Position numbers and translations under genes: made by a program. Of a stretch of DNA of 64,000 nt, positions 36,679 to 45,887 are shown piece after piece. Source of the stretch: Rhizobium sp. Root482 (GTDB lineage Bacteria; Pseudomonadota; Alphaproteobacteria; Rhizobiales; Rhizobiaceae); the NCBI RefSeq assembly GCF_001426565.1, contig NZ_LMFA01000002.1, positions 79,404-143,403 on the forward strand, read 5' to 3'. The first letter of the stretch is position 1, and each line of letters begins with the position of its first letter. The notes under the pieces are model-generated. The model had not been told where the DNA came from. It was given only the letters and a program-made list of their open reading frames with translations, and did not search any database.

Positions 36679-36870
36679 TCAGGACTTCGGCGTCTGCTCC
36701 GCCTCGCCCATGGCGTCCTGATGATACCAGTTTTCGTAATCCAGGACGGGACCTGCTTGCGGTCGCAGCTCGGCCAAGACGCCGGGTTGATCGTAACGAC
36801 GGCCTGTCCGGCGACCACCGGAGGGGAACTCGTAAATCTTGGCCGTCTCGCTTGCGGAAATCACTGTCAT
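36679..36870 (-). CDS. DUF2735 small protein next to glnII
   Basis: 63 residues, with the family start SASETAKIYEFPSGGRRTGRR and the Tyr/Asp-rich C terminus (LDYENWYHQDAMGE). In rhizobia a DUF2735 gene is often found beside glnII, as here, transcribed away from it. Its function is unknown; the proximity suggests a nitrogen-related role. Confidence 0.75.
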   Translation of the reverse strand: MTVISASETAKIYEFPSGGRRTGRRYDQPGVLAELRPQAGPVLDYENWYHQDAMGEAEQTPKS

Positions 36871-36952
36871 GCGACCTTCCTTCTTTTCGAACCGCGACGG
36901 ATCGAGCGCCGATCATAGCAGGTTTTCCCGGCCTGATTAAAAAAAATACTTT

Positions 36953-36971
36953 CCGCCTAAATTATAGGCGG
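36953..36971 (-). promoter_or_regulatory. Leader hairpin followed by a T-run upstream of DUF2735
   Basis: A 7-bp stem (CCGCCTA at 36953-36959 with TAGGCGG at 36965-36971, 5-nt loop) precedes, on the minus strand, AAAGTATTTTTTTTAAT. It lies 83 nt before the DUF2735 start, so it looks like an intrinsic terminator inside a leader (attenuator) or the end of an unannotated transcript. Whether transcription starts upstream of it is not visible. Confidence 0.5.
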
Positions 36972-37098
36972 CACCCTACGCATGACTGATTTCGCGCTGT
37001 TCGGTCATCAATGTCCGGACGCCCATCGGGCAAGCAAAACGCGGCGATGCCGTGAATGTTTCGCGCTTCCGACTTAAAAATCGCCTCCCCGATCAAAC

Positions 37099-37114
37099 TG
37101 GCACGCCGCATGCA
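37099..37114 (+). promoter_or_regulatory. Sigma-54 promoter of glnII
   Basis: TGGCACG-CCGC-ATGCA with GG at 37100-37101 and GC at 37112-37113, exactly the 10-nt spacing of the -24/-12 consensus (TGGCACG-N4-TTGCA, one mismatch). It lies about 80 nt upstream of the glnII start, consistent with NtrC-activated, nitrogen-limited expression known for rhizobial glnII. I could not pick out a clear NtrC site upstream. Confidence 0.85.
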
Positions 37115-37193
37115 TAACAGTTGACAGCCGTTGGCGGCGGAGCGCGGGTCGATTGCCCGATGCTGCGGATCATCAACCCTTGAGAGGTTCGAA

Positions 37194-38234
37194 ATGACGA
37201 AATACAAGCTCGAATATATCTGGCTGGATGGATACACACCGTCGCCCAATCTTCGCGGCAAGACGCAGGTCAAGGAATTCGAGACTTTCCCGGCGCTCGA
37301 ACAATTGCCGCTCTGGGGCTTCGACGGAAGCTCGACCCTGCAGGCCGAAGGCCGCAATTCCGATTGCGTGCTGAAGCCCGTCGCGCTCTACCCAGACCCG
37401 GCGCGCACAAACGGCGTGCTGGTCATGTGCGAGGTCATGATGCCGGACGGCGTCACGCCGCATCCGTCCAACAGCCGCGCCACGGTCGTCGATGACGAAG
37501 GCACCTGGTTCGGCTTCGAGCAGGAATATTTCTTCTACAAGAACGGCCGGCCGCTCGGCTTCCCGGAAACCGGCTATCCGGCACCGCAGGGTCCTTATTA
37601 CACCGGCGTCGGCTATGCCAATGTCGGCGATGTCGCCCGCAAGATCGTCGAGGAACATCTAGACCTCTGCCTCGCCGCCGGCATCAACCATGAAGGCATC
37701 AATGCCGAAGTGGCCAAGGGCCAGTGGGAGTTCCAGATTTTCGGCAAGGGTTCCAAGAGGGCCGCCGACGAAATCTGGATGGCGCGCTATCTCCTGCAGC
37801 GCCTGACGGAAAAATACGGCATAGACATCGAATATCATTGCAAGCCGCTCGGCGATACCGATTGGAACGGCTCCGGCATGCACGCCAATTTCTCGACGAA
37901 GCATATGCGCGAAGTCGGCGGCAAGGATTATTTCGAAGCGTTGATGGAAGCCTTCCGCAAGAACCGCGCCGAACACATCGCCGTCTATGGTCCGGACAAC
38001 CATCTGCGCCTGACCGGCAAACACGAGACCGCGTCGATCGACACGTTCAGCTACGGCGTCGCCGACCGTGGCGCCTCGATCCGGGTGCCGCATTCCTTCG
38101 TCAACAACGGCTATCGCGGCTATCTCGAAGATCGGCGCCCGAATTCGCAGGGCTGCCCCTACCAGATCGCCTCGCGCATCCTGCAGACGATCCTGGAAGT
38201 TCCGCTGGAAAGCAGCATCTCGGCTGCAGCCTGA
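37194..38234 (+). CDS. glnII: Glutamine synthetase II (eukaryotic-type)
   Basis: Makes glutamine from glutamate, ammonium and ATP. 346 residues, the length of the octameric GSII of rhizobia and plants rather than the 470-residue GSI. Motifs include the N-terminal YIWLDGYTPSPNLRGKT, WGFDGSSTLQAEGRNSD (substrate), EQEYFFYKNGRPLGFP, GINHEGINAEVAKGQWEFQI and the C-terminal GVADRGASIRVP. ATG at 37194 with GAGAGG upstream. A strong terminator follows. Confidence 0.97.
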   Translation: MTKYKLEYIWLDGYTPSPNLRGKTQVKEFETFPALEQLPLWGFDGSSTLQAEGRNSDCVLKPVALYPDPARTNGVLVMCEVMMPDGVTPHPSNSRATVVDDEGTWFGFEQEYFFYKNGRPLGFPETGYPAPQGPYYTGVGYANVGDVARKIVEEHLDLCLAAGINHEGINAEVAKGQWEFQIFGKGSKRAADEIWMARYLLQRLTEKYGIDIEYHCKPLGDTDWNGSGMHANFSTKHMREVGGKDYFEALMEAFRKNRAEHIAVYGPDNHLRLTGKHETASIDTFSYGVADRGASIRVPHSFVNNGYRGYLEDRRPNSQGCPYQIASRILQTILEVPLESSISAAA

Positions 38235-38243
38235 CAACAATCT

Positions 38244-38273
38244 CATGGCGCCGGCGATTGATCCGGCGCCATG
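38244..38273 (+). terminator. Terminator hairpin after glnII
   Basis: Perfect 11-bp GC-rich inverted repeat (38244-38254 with 38263-38273, 8-nt loop), 10 nt beyond the glnII stop. The following bases are C/T-rich rather than a T-run. It likely ends the glnII transcript. Confidence 0.7.
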
Positions 38274-38387
38274 TCCCCTGCACGGCCGGCCCTTTTCTTG
38301 GCCTGCCCCACACATGCCGCACTGGTATTCGGGCTGCGCCATGACTAGTTTCATGGTTCGGAACCGAAATCATGACGGGATGCAGCC

Positions 38388-39596
38388 ATGCAGTTTCCAA
38401 CCAGTGCCAGCCTTCGCCATGAAACCGCCGAGCCCCAGGCGGCGCCCAGCCGAGGCCTCATCGACTGGCTGATGATGGAGACCCGCGACGAGCGGTTCAT
38501 CGACAACATCTTCGTGGAACTCTGCGACAGGCTGAACGAAGCCGGCATACCGGTTTCACGCGGCACGCTGCATTTCCGCATTCTTCATCCGCAGTGGTTC
38601 GGGGCGCGCATTCTCTGGCAGAGAGGCATGGATAAGGCGGAGATCGACACGGTCGGATACGGCTTCGAGGCAACGCCGCAATATCAGCACAGCCCAATCC
38701 ATGAGCTTAATGACGGTGCCACCGCCGTTCGGCAGCGCCTTGAACCGGGTGCGGGCGAATTGTCCTACCCGATCTACGACGAACTGCGCGCTGAGGGACA
38801 TACCGATTATATCGCCTGGCCGCTGCAGCATACGCTGGGCAAGCAGCATATCATCAGTTTTGCCGCCGATCGGCCAGGCGGGTTCACGGACGACGACCTG
38901 GCCTTTCTTGCCGAGCTTCTGCCCGCTTTCGCGCTGGTCAGCGAAATCCGCCTGAAAAGCCGTCTTGCCCGCACATTGCTCGAAACCTATGTCGGGCCGC
39001 ATGCGAGCGAACAGATCCTTGCCGGCGCCACTACGCGCGGTAGCGGCGTGACGGTGGGCGCGGCGATCCTCATCTGCGACCTGCGCGACTTTACCGGTCT
39101 CTCCGATCTCTGGCCGCGCGACGACGTCATCGACATCCTGAACGGATATTTCGATGCGATGGCGGGACCGATCGAACAACATGGCGGCGAAATTCTTAAA
39201 TTCATGGGAGACGGGCTTCTGGCGATCTTTCCCCTTGCCAATGACGCTGCCTGCAATCGCCTTCTCAAGGCGATCCGCGAGGCGCAGGCGGAAATGACCG
39301 TGCTGAACGAGGAGATGACGAAGAACGGGCACAAGCCGCTCGGCTACGGCATCGGCGTCCATGTGGGCGACGTGATGTACGGCAATATCGGCTCGCGCAG
39401 CCGCCTCGACTTCACCGTCATCGGCCCGGCCGTCAATATCGCCTCGCGGCTGGAAAGCCTGACCAAGGAACTGAAACGCCCCGTCCTGCTGTCACGCGCC
39501 TTCGTGGAAAAAGCGGGCTGCGGCGGGGAACTGGAAAGCCTCGGACCTCACCATCTCAGAGGCCTCGAAGACCCGGTCGACGTTTTTGCGTTTTGA
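38388..39596 (+). CDS. Class III adenylate/guanylate cyclase with N-terminal sensor-like domain
   Basis: 402 residues. Residues about 220-400 are a class III nucleotide cyclase domain with metal-binding Asp231 (ILICDLRDFTGLSD) and Asp275 (LKFMGDGLLAIF), and the DFTVIGPAVNIASRLESL segment that carries the transition-state Asn-Arg. The N-terminal half (about 25-190) is a soluble domain often found with such cyclases in rhizobia; its ligand is unknown. No membrane helices. It probably makes cAMP. Confidence 0.92.
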   Translation: MQFPTSASLRHETAEPQAAPSRGLIDWLMMETRDERFIDNIFVELCDRLNEAGIPVSRGTLHFRILHPQWFGARILWQRGMDKAEIDTVGYGFEATPQYQHSPIHELNDGATAVRQRLEPGAGELSYPIYDELRAEGHTDYIAWPLQHTLGKQHIISFAADRPGGFTDDDLAFLAELLPAFALVSEIRLKSRLARTLLETYVGPHASEQILAGATTRGSGVTVGAAILICDLRDFTGLSDLWPRDDVIDILNGYFDAMAGPIEQHGGEILKFMGDGLLAIFPLANDAACNRLLKAIREAQAEMTVLNEEMTKNGHKPLGYGIGVHVGDVMYGNIGSRSRLDFTVIGPAVNIASRLESLTKELKRPVLLSRAFVEKAGCGGELESLGPHHLRGLEDPVDVFAF

Positions 39597-39631
39597 TGCT
39601 GGGGCATCCTTGCCAGCCACATGGAGCCACC

Positions 39632-40123
39632 ATGCGTGATCCCTTCCGCAATCCCTTTCCGGCATCGGATGCCTCCCGTCATGCCATCTGGCAGATGCTG
39701 GTCGAGCGCGACATCGACGCCTTTCTCGCGGCCGACTGGTCGAGAGTCGCCGGCGATTTTGTCGAGGATGGCTTTATCGGCATCGACGGCAGGCGCGAGG
39801 CCAGCCCCGACAAATGGCGCTTGGCATTCCCTTCCCTCTCCGCCTATCGCGAGGAATGGCTGCGGCAGGCAAGGGATTTCGCGGGCCAAAGCTTTGCCGA
39901 GGACACCCGCAAGGCCATCTTCACGACGACGACGCTCGAGGATATCGAGATTGGAGGCGATCTGGCGCTGGCCCGCAAAAAATTCGACGGCAGCCTGAGC
40001 CGATCGGACGGTACGATCGATATCCTGAAATGGCAGACGCTCTATTATTGCCGCCGGCACGAGGGACGCTGGAAGATCAGCGGCTTTACCGGATATCTGC
40101 CCAACCCAATGGGCACTGCCTGA
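39632..40123 (+). CDS. Unknown SnoaL/NTF2-like small protein
   Basis: 163 residues from the ATG at 39632 (GGAG upstream). Sequence features are those of the SnoaL/DUF4440-like cone fold: HAIWQMLVERDIDAFLAADWSRVAGDFVEDGFIGIDG at the start and WQTLYYCRRHEGRWKISGFTGYLP at the end. These folds bind small ligands or act as isomerases; here there is no specific substrate clue. It follows the cyclase gene after 35 nt and may be co-transcribed. Confidence 0.65.
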   Translation: MRDPFRNPFPASDASRHAIWQMLVERDIDAFLAADWSRVAGDFVEDGFIGIDGRREASPDKWRLAFPSLSAYREEWLRQARDFAGQSFAEDTRKAIFTTTTLEDIEIGGDLALARKKFDGSLSRSDGTIDILKWQTLYYCRRHEGRWKISGFTGYLPNPMGTA

Positions 40124-40201
40124 CCAGTACGGGCCAGGTTTCGGGCTTTTTCCGATATCCATCCGCACATGTAAAAACGGGCTCGACTTGGAAGCCCCGG
40201 C

Positions 40202-40636
40202 TCAACCGGCGGCAGTCACTTCCCGTCCGGTTTCTTCCTCATCTTCCTTCTGAGCCGCATCATCCGCCCGGTCCTCAACGGCTGTGGCTTTCTTTGCCAG
40301 GGCATCGCTCAGTTCGCGCAACTCTTCCTCGCCCAGCTTCTCGATGCCGATGAACCGGTTTGCGGCATGGCTGGTGAGGATCAGTTCGTCGAGCTTCGCC
40401 TGCAGCGCCTTGCCGTCGCGGTTTTGCGAGTTCTGCAGGACGAAGACCATCAGGAACGTGATGATCGTGGTGCCGGTATTGATGACCAATTGCCATGTTT
40501 CGGAAAAGCCGAAGAACGGCCCGGAAAGCGCCCAGACCAGGACCAATGCCACCGCAAGAACGAAAGCAAACGGCTGCCCCGACCATTGAGCGACGCCATT
40601 GGCGAAGGTTGCGAAAAAATTCGGCTTGCTGGACAT
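40202..40636 (-). CDS. Low-affinity iron permease-like membrane protein
   Basis: 144 residues from the ATG at 40636. Two membrane helices (about 22-40 and 50-68) with QPFAFVLAVALVLVWALSGPFFGFSETWQLVINTGTTIITFLMVFVLQNSQNRD, the signature of the low-affinity iron permease family (Fet4-like), followed by a charged, E/D-rich tail (about 100-144). Whether it moves iron is not proven for bacterial members. Confidence 0.85.
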   Translation of the reverse strand: MSSKPNFFATFANGVAQWSGQPFAFVLAVALVLVWALSGPFFGFSETWQLVINTGTTIITFLMVFVLQNSQNRDGKALQAKLDELILTSHAANRFIGIEKLGEEELRELSDALAKKATAVEDRADDAAQKEDEEETGREVTAAG

Positions 40637-40767
40637 CGGACACCTCGTGCTGGAACCTGACGATAACATTCCAGCAAGCCGCTGGTTCCATGCCGCGATA
40701 TCCATGCATATGCTACCCGACACCGCAGCAAGGGAAGAGATCTTCCCAGATCCATCTCCCATGAATA

Positions 40768-41937
40768 TCAGGGTTTGAGGACGACCTTGATGCAGCCGTC
40801 CTTCCTGTCGCGGAACGTCTTGTAGAGGTCGGGGCCTTCCTCAAGCGTAGCCCGGTGGGTGATGACGAAGGATGGGTCGATTTCGCCCTTCTGGATGCGA
40901 TCGAGCAGTATCGGCATGTAGTGCTGTACCGGCGTCTGCGCCATTCGGAAGGTCAGCCCGCGATTGATCGCCGATCCCATCGGGATCTTGTCGAGGAAAC
41001 CGCCATAGACCCCGACGATCGACACCGTGCCGAAATTGCGGCAGCAGTGGATCGCCTGGCGCAGCACATGCGGCCGGTCCGTGCCCATGAAAGTCGCGAC
41101 CTTGACCCGATCGACGACCGCATCGAAACCGGACATGGTATCGGGCTCGGTTCCCACAGCATCGATGCAGGCATCCGCGCCCCGTCCGGCGGTCAGTTCC
41201 ATGATGCGGTCGTAGATATCCTCATCACGGAAATCGAGCGTCAGCGCGCCGCTTTCGCGGGCAAGAGCAAGGCGTTCGGCAACGGTGTCGATCGCGATGA
41301 CCCGCTCCGCACCCAGCAGGAAGGCGCTCCTGATCGCCATCTGCCCGACCGGGCCGCAGCCCCAGATCGCGATCGTATCGCCCGGCTGGATATTGCAGAA
41401 TTCCGCCGCCATATAGCCGGTGGGAAAGATATCGGAGAGAAACAGGACCTGCTCGTCGGTCAGCCCATCGGGAACCTTGATCGGCCCGACATCGGCATAG
41501 GGCACGCGCAGAAATTCCGCCTGCCCGCCGCTGAAACCACCGAGCAGGTGCGAATAGCCGAACAGACCGGCGGGTGAACTGCCCCATATCTTGGCGGCCT
41601 TGTCCTTGTTCGGGTTGGAGCGCTCGCAGCCGGAGAAATATCCCCGCTTGCAGAAGAAGCATTCGCCGCAGGAGATGGTGAACGGAACCACCACGCGGTC
41701 ACCGACCTTCAGGGCCTTGTTCTCGGAACCGACCTCGACCACTTCGCCCATGGTTTCGTGACCGACGATGTCGCCGGATTCCATGGATGGAATGACCCCG
41801 TCGAAAATATGCAGGTCCGACCCGCAGATGGCGCAAGCGGTTACCTTGATGATGGCATCACGACCATGCTCGATCTTCGGATCGGGAACGCTTTCGCAGC
41901 GAATATCGCTTTTGCCGTGCCAGGTAAGCGCCTTCAT
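40768..41937 (-). CDS. Zinc-dependent medium-chain alcohol dehydrogenase
   Basis: 389 residues from the ATG at 41937 (GGAG upstream). Catalytic-zinc ligands are in CAICGSDLH (Cys37) and GHETMGEV (His-Glu), and the structural zinc motif [15 protein letters not shown] has the four Cys. The Rossmann fold has GCGPVGQMA with Asp after the second strand (ERVIAIDTV), indicating NAD. It belongs to the glutathione-independent formaldehyde dehydrogenase-like group; the physiological substrate is not clear. Some 225 nt without a gene precede it. Confidence 0.92.
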   Translation of the reverse strand: MKALTWHGKSDIRCESVPDPKIEHGRDAIIKVTACAICGSDLHIFDGVIPSMESGDIVGHETMGEVVEVGSENKALKVGDRVVVPFTISCGECFFCKRGYFSGCERSNPNKDKAAKIWGSSPAGLFGYSHLLGGFSGGQAEFLRVPYADVGPIKVPDGLTDEQVLFLSDIFPTGYMAAEFCNIQPGDTIAIWGCGPVGQMAIRSAFLLGAERVIAIDTVAERLALARESGALTLDFRDEDIYDRIMELTAGRGADACIDAVGTEPDTMSGFDAVVDRVKVATFMGTDRPHVLRQAIHCCRNFGTVSIVGVYGGFLDKIPMGSAINRGLTFRMAQTPVQHYMPILLDRIQKGEIDPSFVITHRATLEEGPDLYKTFRDRKDGCIKVVLKP

Positions 41938-42161
41938 GTCGTTCTCCTCGATTGCTGGGGCCGCCGGCGCGGAAGGTGACAAAGTGGCGAGATGCCGGAC
42001 CATGTTCCTCCAGTTCAAAATGGCCGATACGTCCGCAAACTCGCGAAAACGCGTTTTGATCCCTCCAGCGCGGAGAATTGGATTTTCGTTGAAAGCAGGC
42101 TGCAGGCGCAACATGGCCGCGGGAGGCAAGGCTATTCGGAAATAGCCCGCACGCCTGTCAT

Positions 42162-42710
42162 TCAGAAGGTCGGCGGGGTGCAGGCGCTGATGACTTCGCA
42201 GGCGACAGGGCCGATAGAGCGGAACCGGTGCGGCCGGCGGCTTTCGAAGTAATAGGCGTCGCCCGGCCCCAATATGCGGCGCTCGTCATCGACGGTCACC
42301 TCCAGCCTGCCCGAAAGGACGATGCCGCCCTCCTCGCCATCGTGCACCAGCGGCACCTTGCCCGTGTCGGCGCCCGGTTGGTAGCACTCCTTGAGGATCT
42401 GGAGACTGCGGCCGAAAAGATTGTCGCCCACCTGCCGAAAGGAAATAGGCCCCTTGCCGATCTCGACCAGTTCATCGGATCGGTAGAACGCCTTTTTCGG
42501 CACGTCCGGCTCGAAGGCGAAAAACTCCGCAAGCCCGATTGGGATGCCGTCGAGGATGCGTTTCAACGCCCCGACGGAAGGGTTGGACGTGTTGGATTCG
42601 ATCAACGATATGGTCGAATTGGTCACGCCGGCACGCTTGGCCAGCATCCGCTGCGAGAGATTATGGGCGATGCGCAACGACCGCAGACGGCCTCCCAGAT
42701 CGATGCTCAT
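42162..42710 (-). CDS. XRE-cupin regulator, PuuR-like
   Basis: 182 residues from the ATG at 42710 (GGAGGA upstream). The N-terminal helix-turn-helix ([34 protein letters not shown]) is followed by a cupin domain (about 105-180) with [41 protein letters not shown]. Such regulators (PuuR-like) often control polyamine or amino-acid genes. It is divergent from the transaminase gene with a 142-nt gap between, so probably controls it. Confidence 0.93.
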   Translation of the reverse strand: MSIDLGGRLRSLRIAHNLSQRMLAKRAGVTNSTISLIESNTSNPSVGALKRILDGIPIGLAEFFAFEPDVPKKAFYRSDELVEIGKGPISFRQVGDNLFGRSLQILKECYQPGADTGKVPLVHDGEEGGIVLSGRLEVTVDDERRILGPGDAYYFESRRPHRFRSIGPVACEVISACTPPTF

Positions 42711-42852
42711 TCGCTCCTCCTGTTTGCGTTGTTCGAAATATCGCAACTTGTCTGTTATCACTTCATATTTTTCAGTGGCTTGGAGTCAACCAGAAAAGGA
42801 CTTGTTGATTGAGCTGAAGCATGGCGACATCCCCTCCAAAGAGGAGAAGATC

Positions 42853-44190
42853 ATGGACGCTCATAACAAACCCAATGCACCGGCGCTTGATAGTTTCTGG
42901 ATGCCGTTTACCGCCAATCGCCAGTTCAAGACGGCGCCGCGCCTTCTGGCCTCGGCCGAGGGCATGTACTACACCTCGACCGACGGCCGCCGCGTTCTCG
43001 ACGGCACGGCGGGCCTGTGGTGCGTCAATGCCGGGCATGGGCGCCGCCAGATCGCCGCCGCCGTCGAACGCCAGCTTTCGACACTCGATTTCGCGCCTTC
43101 CTTCCAGATGGGACATCCGGTCGCCTTCGATTTTGCCGAACGGCTGGCCGAGATCGCCCCCGGTCGTCCCGGCGAAAAGCTCGACCGGATCTTCTTCACC
43201 GGCTCGGGCTCGGAATCGGTCGATACCGCGCTGAAGATCGCCATTGCCTACCAGCGCTCCATCGGCCAGGGCACCCGCAATCGGCTGATCGGCCGCGAGC
43301 GCGGTTATCACGGCGTCGGCTTCGGCGGCATATCGGTCGGCGGCCTTGTCAACAATCGCCGCGTCTTTCCGTTGCTGCCGGGTTCCGATCATTTGCGCCA
43401 CACCCATGATCTCGCCAGGAACGCCTATGTGAAGGGCCAGCCGGAACACGGGGCGGAGCTTGCCGACGACCTCGAAAGGCTGGTCGGCCTACATGGCGCC
43501 GAAACCATTGCCGCCTGCATCGTCGAGCCGGTGGCCGGCTCCACCGGCGTACTCGTGCCGCCGAAAGGCTATCTCGAGCGGCTGCGCGCCATTTGCGACA
43601 AGCACGGCATCCTGTTGATCTTCGACGAGGTCATCACCGGCTTCGGCCGCCTGGGCGCCGGCTTCGCCACCGATTATTTCGGCGTCAGCCCGGATATCAT
43701 CACGACGGCCAAGGGCCTGACCAATGGCGCCATTCCGATGGGCGCCGTCTTTGCCAGCCGCAAGGTTCATGATGCACTGATGCACGGCCCGGAAGGCCAG
43801 ATCGAGCTTTTCCACGGCTATACCTATTCCGGTCACCCGGTCGCCTGCGCCGCCGGCATCGCCACGCTCGACATCTATCGGGACGAGGGTCTTTTCACCC
43901 GCGCCGCCGAGCTTCAGGACGACTGGCACGATGCCCTGCATTCGCTGAAGGGCCTGCCGCACGTCATCGATATCCGCACCATCGGGCTGATCGCCGGCAT
44001 CGAATTGCAATCGCGTGACGGGGCTGCCGGTGCCCGCGCCTACGAGGTCTTTGCCGATTGCTTTGAAAAGGGGCTGTTGATCCGCGTTACCGGCGACATC
44101 ATCGCGCTTTCGCCGCCGCTGATCGCGCAGAAATCTCATATCGACGACATGGTTTCGATCCTCGGCGACGCGATCAGGCGTGCGGCTTGA
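42853..44190 (+). CDS. Class III omega-amino acid:pyruvate aminotransferase
   Basis: 445 residues, PLP-dependent. The PLP Lys is in IITTAKGLTNGAIPMGA, with FDEVITGFGR upstream, and the substrate-site segments HWMPFTANR-type start (DSFWMPFTANRQFK) and GLWCVNAGHGRRQI are those of Pseudomonas omega-amino acid:pyruvate transaminase. Likely donors are beta-alanine, GABA or related amines; taurine is also possible because this group includes taurine:pyruvate aminotransferase and the tau locus lies 8 kb away. Start at 42853 with GAGGAGAAGATC upstream. Confidence 0.93.
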   Translation: MDAHNKPNAPALDSFWMPFTANRQFKTAPRLLASAEGMYYTSTDGRRVLDGTAGLWCVNAGHGRRQIAAAVERQLSTLDFAPSFQMGHPVAFDFAERLAEIAPGRPGEKLDRIFFTGSGSESVDTALKIAIAYQRSIGQGTRNRLIGRERGYHGVGFGGISVGGLVNNRRVFPLLPGSDHLRHTHDLARNAYVKGQPEHGAELADDLERLVGLHGAETIAACIVEPVAGSTGVLVPPKGYLERLRAICDKHGILLIFDEVITGFGRLGAGFATDYFGVSPDIITTAKGLTNGAIPMGAVFASRKVHDALMHGPEGQIELFHGYTYSGHPVACAAGIATLDIYRDEGLFTRAAELQDDWHDALHSLKGLPHVIDIRTIGLIAGIELQSRDGAAGARAYEVFADCFEKGLLIRVTGDIIALSPPLIAQKSHIDDMVSILGDAIRRAA

Positions 44191-44208
44191 GAAAGCGAGG
44201 GTCGAAGA

Positions 44209-44952
44209 TCAGCGCCTGCCAACCCGGCGCGTGAGCAGCTTCTCCACGCCTGAAAGACTGTCATAGATCAGAATAGCCAGGGCGCCGACGATCAGCCCCC
44301 CCTGCAGGATGAAAGCGAGGTTGTTGGATTGAAGCCCGGCAATGATGACTTCGCCGAGTGTCTTTGCCGCCACTGTCGAACCGATGGTGGCGGTGGAGAG
44401 ATTGATGACGACGGACAGGCGGATGCCAGCGACGATGACCGGCAGGGAGAGTGGCAATTCGACCTGGAAGAGCCGTTGAAAGCCGGTCATGCCGGCACCG
44501 CGCGCCGCCTCCATGACCGAACGCGGCAGATTGGTGAGGGCCGTCAGCGTATTCTCGAAAATCGGCAGCAGCCCATAGAGAAAAAGCGCGATCAGGGTCG
44601 GCTTCTCGCCGAATCCCACCGCCGGCACGGCCAAAGCCAGGACCGCGACCGGCGGAAAGGTCTGGCCGATATTTACCAGGCTACGCGACAGCGGCAGGAA
44701 CTCCGCCCCGATCGGCCGGGTGACGAGGATTGCAAGACCTATGGCAATGATCGTGGCGGCCGCTGTCGCAATGAACACCGTTCTCAGATGCTGGAGGGTG
44801 AGGCTCAGCAGGCTTCCATGGTTGTAGATCGCCGGAGCGTCTTGCTGGACGAGCGGTTTCAGCAGCGGCTCGAAACTCTCCGGCGAAACCAGGAAGGCGA
44901 GCAGCGCCAGCAGCAGCAATCCGCGCAGGGCCGTCGGCAACCAGGCCCTCAT
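44209..44952 (-). CDS. yehW: ABC permease, YehW/OpuCB-type
   Basis: Membrane subunit of an osmoprotectant-class ABC importer. 247 residues with five or six helices and the permease loop (NLPRSVMEAARGAGMTGFQRLFQVELPLSLPVI) that contacts the ATPase. It overlaps the ATPase gene by 4 nt. Lengths and order match E. coli yehZYXW (243 residues for YehW). Confidence 0.88.
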   Translation of the reverse strand: MRAWLPTALRGLLLLALLAFLVSPESFEPLLKPLVQQDAPAIYNHGSLLSLTLQHLRTVFIATAAATIIAIGLAILVTRPIGAEFLPLSRSLVNIGQTFPPVAVLALAVPAVGFGEKPTLIALFLYGLLPIFENTLTALTNLPRSVMEAARGAGMTGFQRLFQVELPLSLPVIVAGIRLSVVINLSTATIGSTVAAKTLGEVIIAGLQSNNLAFILQGGLIVGALAILIYDSLSGVEKLLTRRVGRR

Positions 44953-45887
44953 TGGAGCCTCGCCGCCCGTTTCAGCAATGTCGAGAGTTTAATACGCCCG
45001 ATCGGCTTTCCGCCAACGGAAACGACCGGCAGCGCATCCCGGCCGCTCCAGAGGAGAGCGGCCAGCGCATCCTGCTGGCTCCTGTCCTCCTGAATTGGCT
45101 CCCCTTCCGCCTCTCCGGGCTCGACAGCTGCTGCGGCATTTGCAACGGAAAGCAACCGAAACGGCCGCTCGGCATCGCCGATCAGGGTTTTCACGAAGTC
45201 GGTCGTCGGTGCACGCACCAGTTCGACCGGCGGCCCGTATTGCACGACCTTCCCCTTGTCCATCACGGCGATCTTGTTCGCCAGATGGAAAGCCTCGTTC
45301 ATGTCATGCGTCACGAGCACGATGGTGGTGCCGAAATGCTTCTGGATCGCCAGAAGATCGTCCTGCGCCTTCGCGCGAATGATGGGATCGAGCGCACCGA
45401 AGGGCTCATCCATCAGCAGCACGTTCGGCTCGGCGGCAAGCGCCCGCGCAACGCCGACACGCTGCTGTTGCCCGCCGGAGAGCTGGTGCGGGTATCGAGG
45501 CCCGAAGATTTCCGGCTCCAATTGAAAAAGCGTGAGAAGCTCGGCAACTTTCGCATCCATGCGCGGCTTCTCCCATCCCAGCAGTCTGGGCACCGTCGCG
45601 ATGTTCTGCGCCACCGTGCGATGGGGAAACAATCCATGTCCCTGGATGGCATAGCCGATCCGGCGGCGCAGCTCATGAGCGGGCATGGAACGATTGTCAT
45701 CGCCGTCGAGCCGGATTTCTCCCGACGTCGGTTCCACGAGCCGGTTGATCATCCTCAGAAGCGTGGTCTTGCCGGAGCCCGACGTGCCGACGACCACGGT
45801 TATCGTGCGCGGTTCTATCACCATCGAAACATCGTCGACCACGGCAATTTCGTCATAGGTTTTGGTGATGGCGTCGATTTCGATCAT
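44949..45887 (-). CDS. yehX: ABC ATPase, YehX/OpuCA-type
   Basis: 312 residues. Walker A GTSGSGKTT (about 34-42), signature LSGGQQQRVGVARALA, Walker B VLLMDEPFGALDP. The C-terminal extension (about 225-312) is a reduced CBS-like regulatory region (DALPVVSVGGKPIGRIKLSTLL). Overlaps both permease genes by 4 nt. Confidence 0.9.
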   Translation of the reverse strand: MIEIDAITKTYDEIAVVDDVSMVIEPRTITVVVGTSGSGKTTLLRMINRLVEPTSGEIRLDGDDNRSMPAHELRRRIGYAIQGHGLFPHRTVAQNIATVPRLLGWEKPRMDAKVAELLTLFQLEPEIFGPRYPHQLSGGQQQRVGVARALAAEPNVLLMDEPFGALDPIIRAKAQDDLLAIQKHFGTTIVLVTHDMNEAFHLANKIAVMDKGKVVQYGPPVELVRAPTTDFVKTLIGDAERPFRLLSVANAAAAVEPGEAEGEPIQEDRSQQDALAALLWSGRDALPVVSVGGKPIGRIKLSTLLKRAARLQ

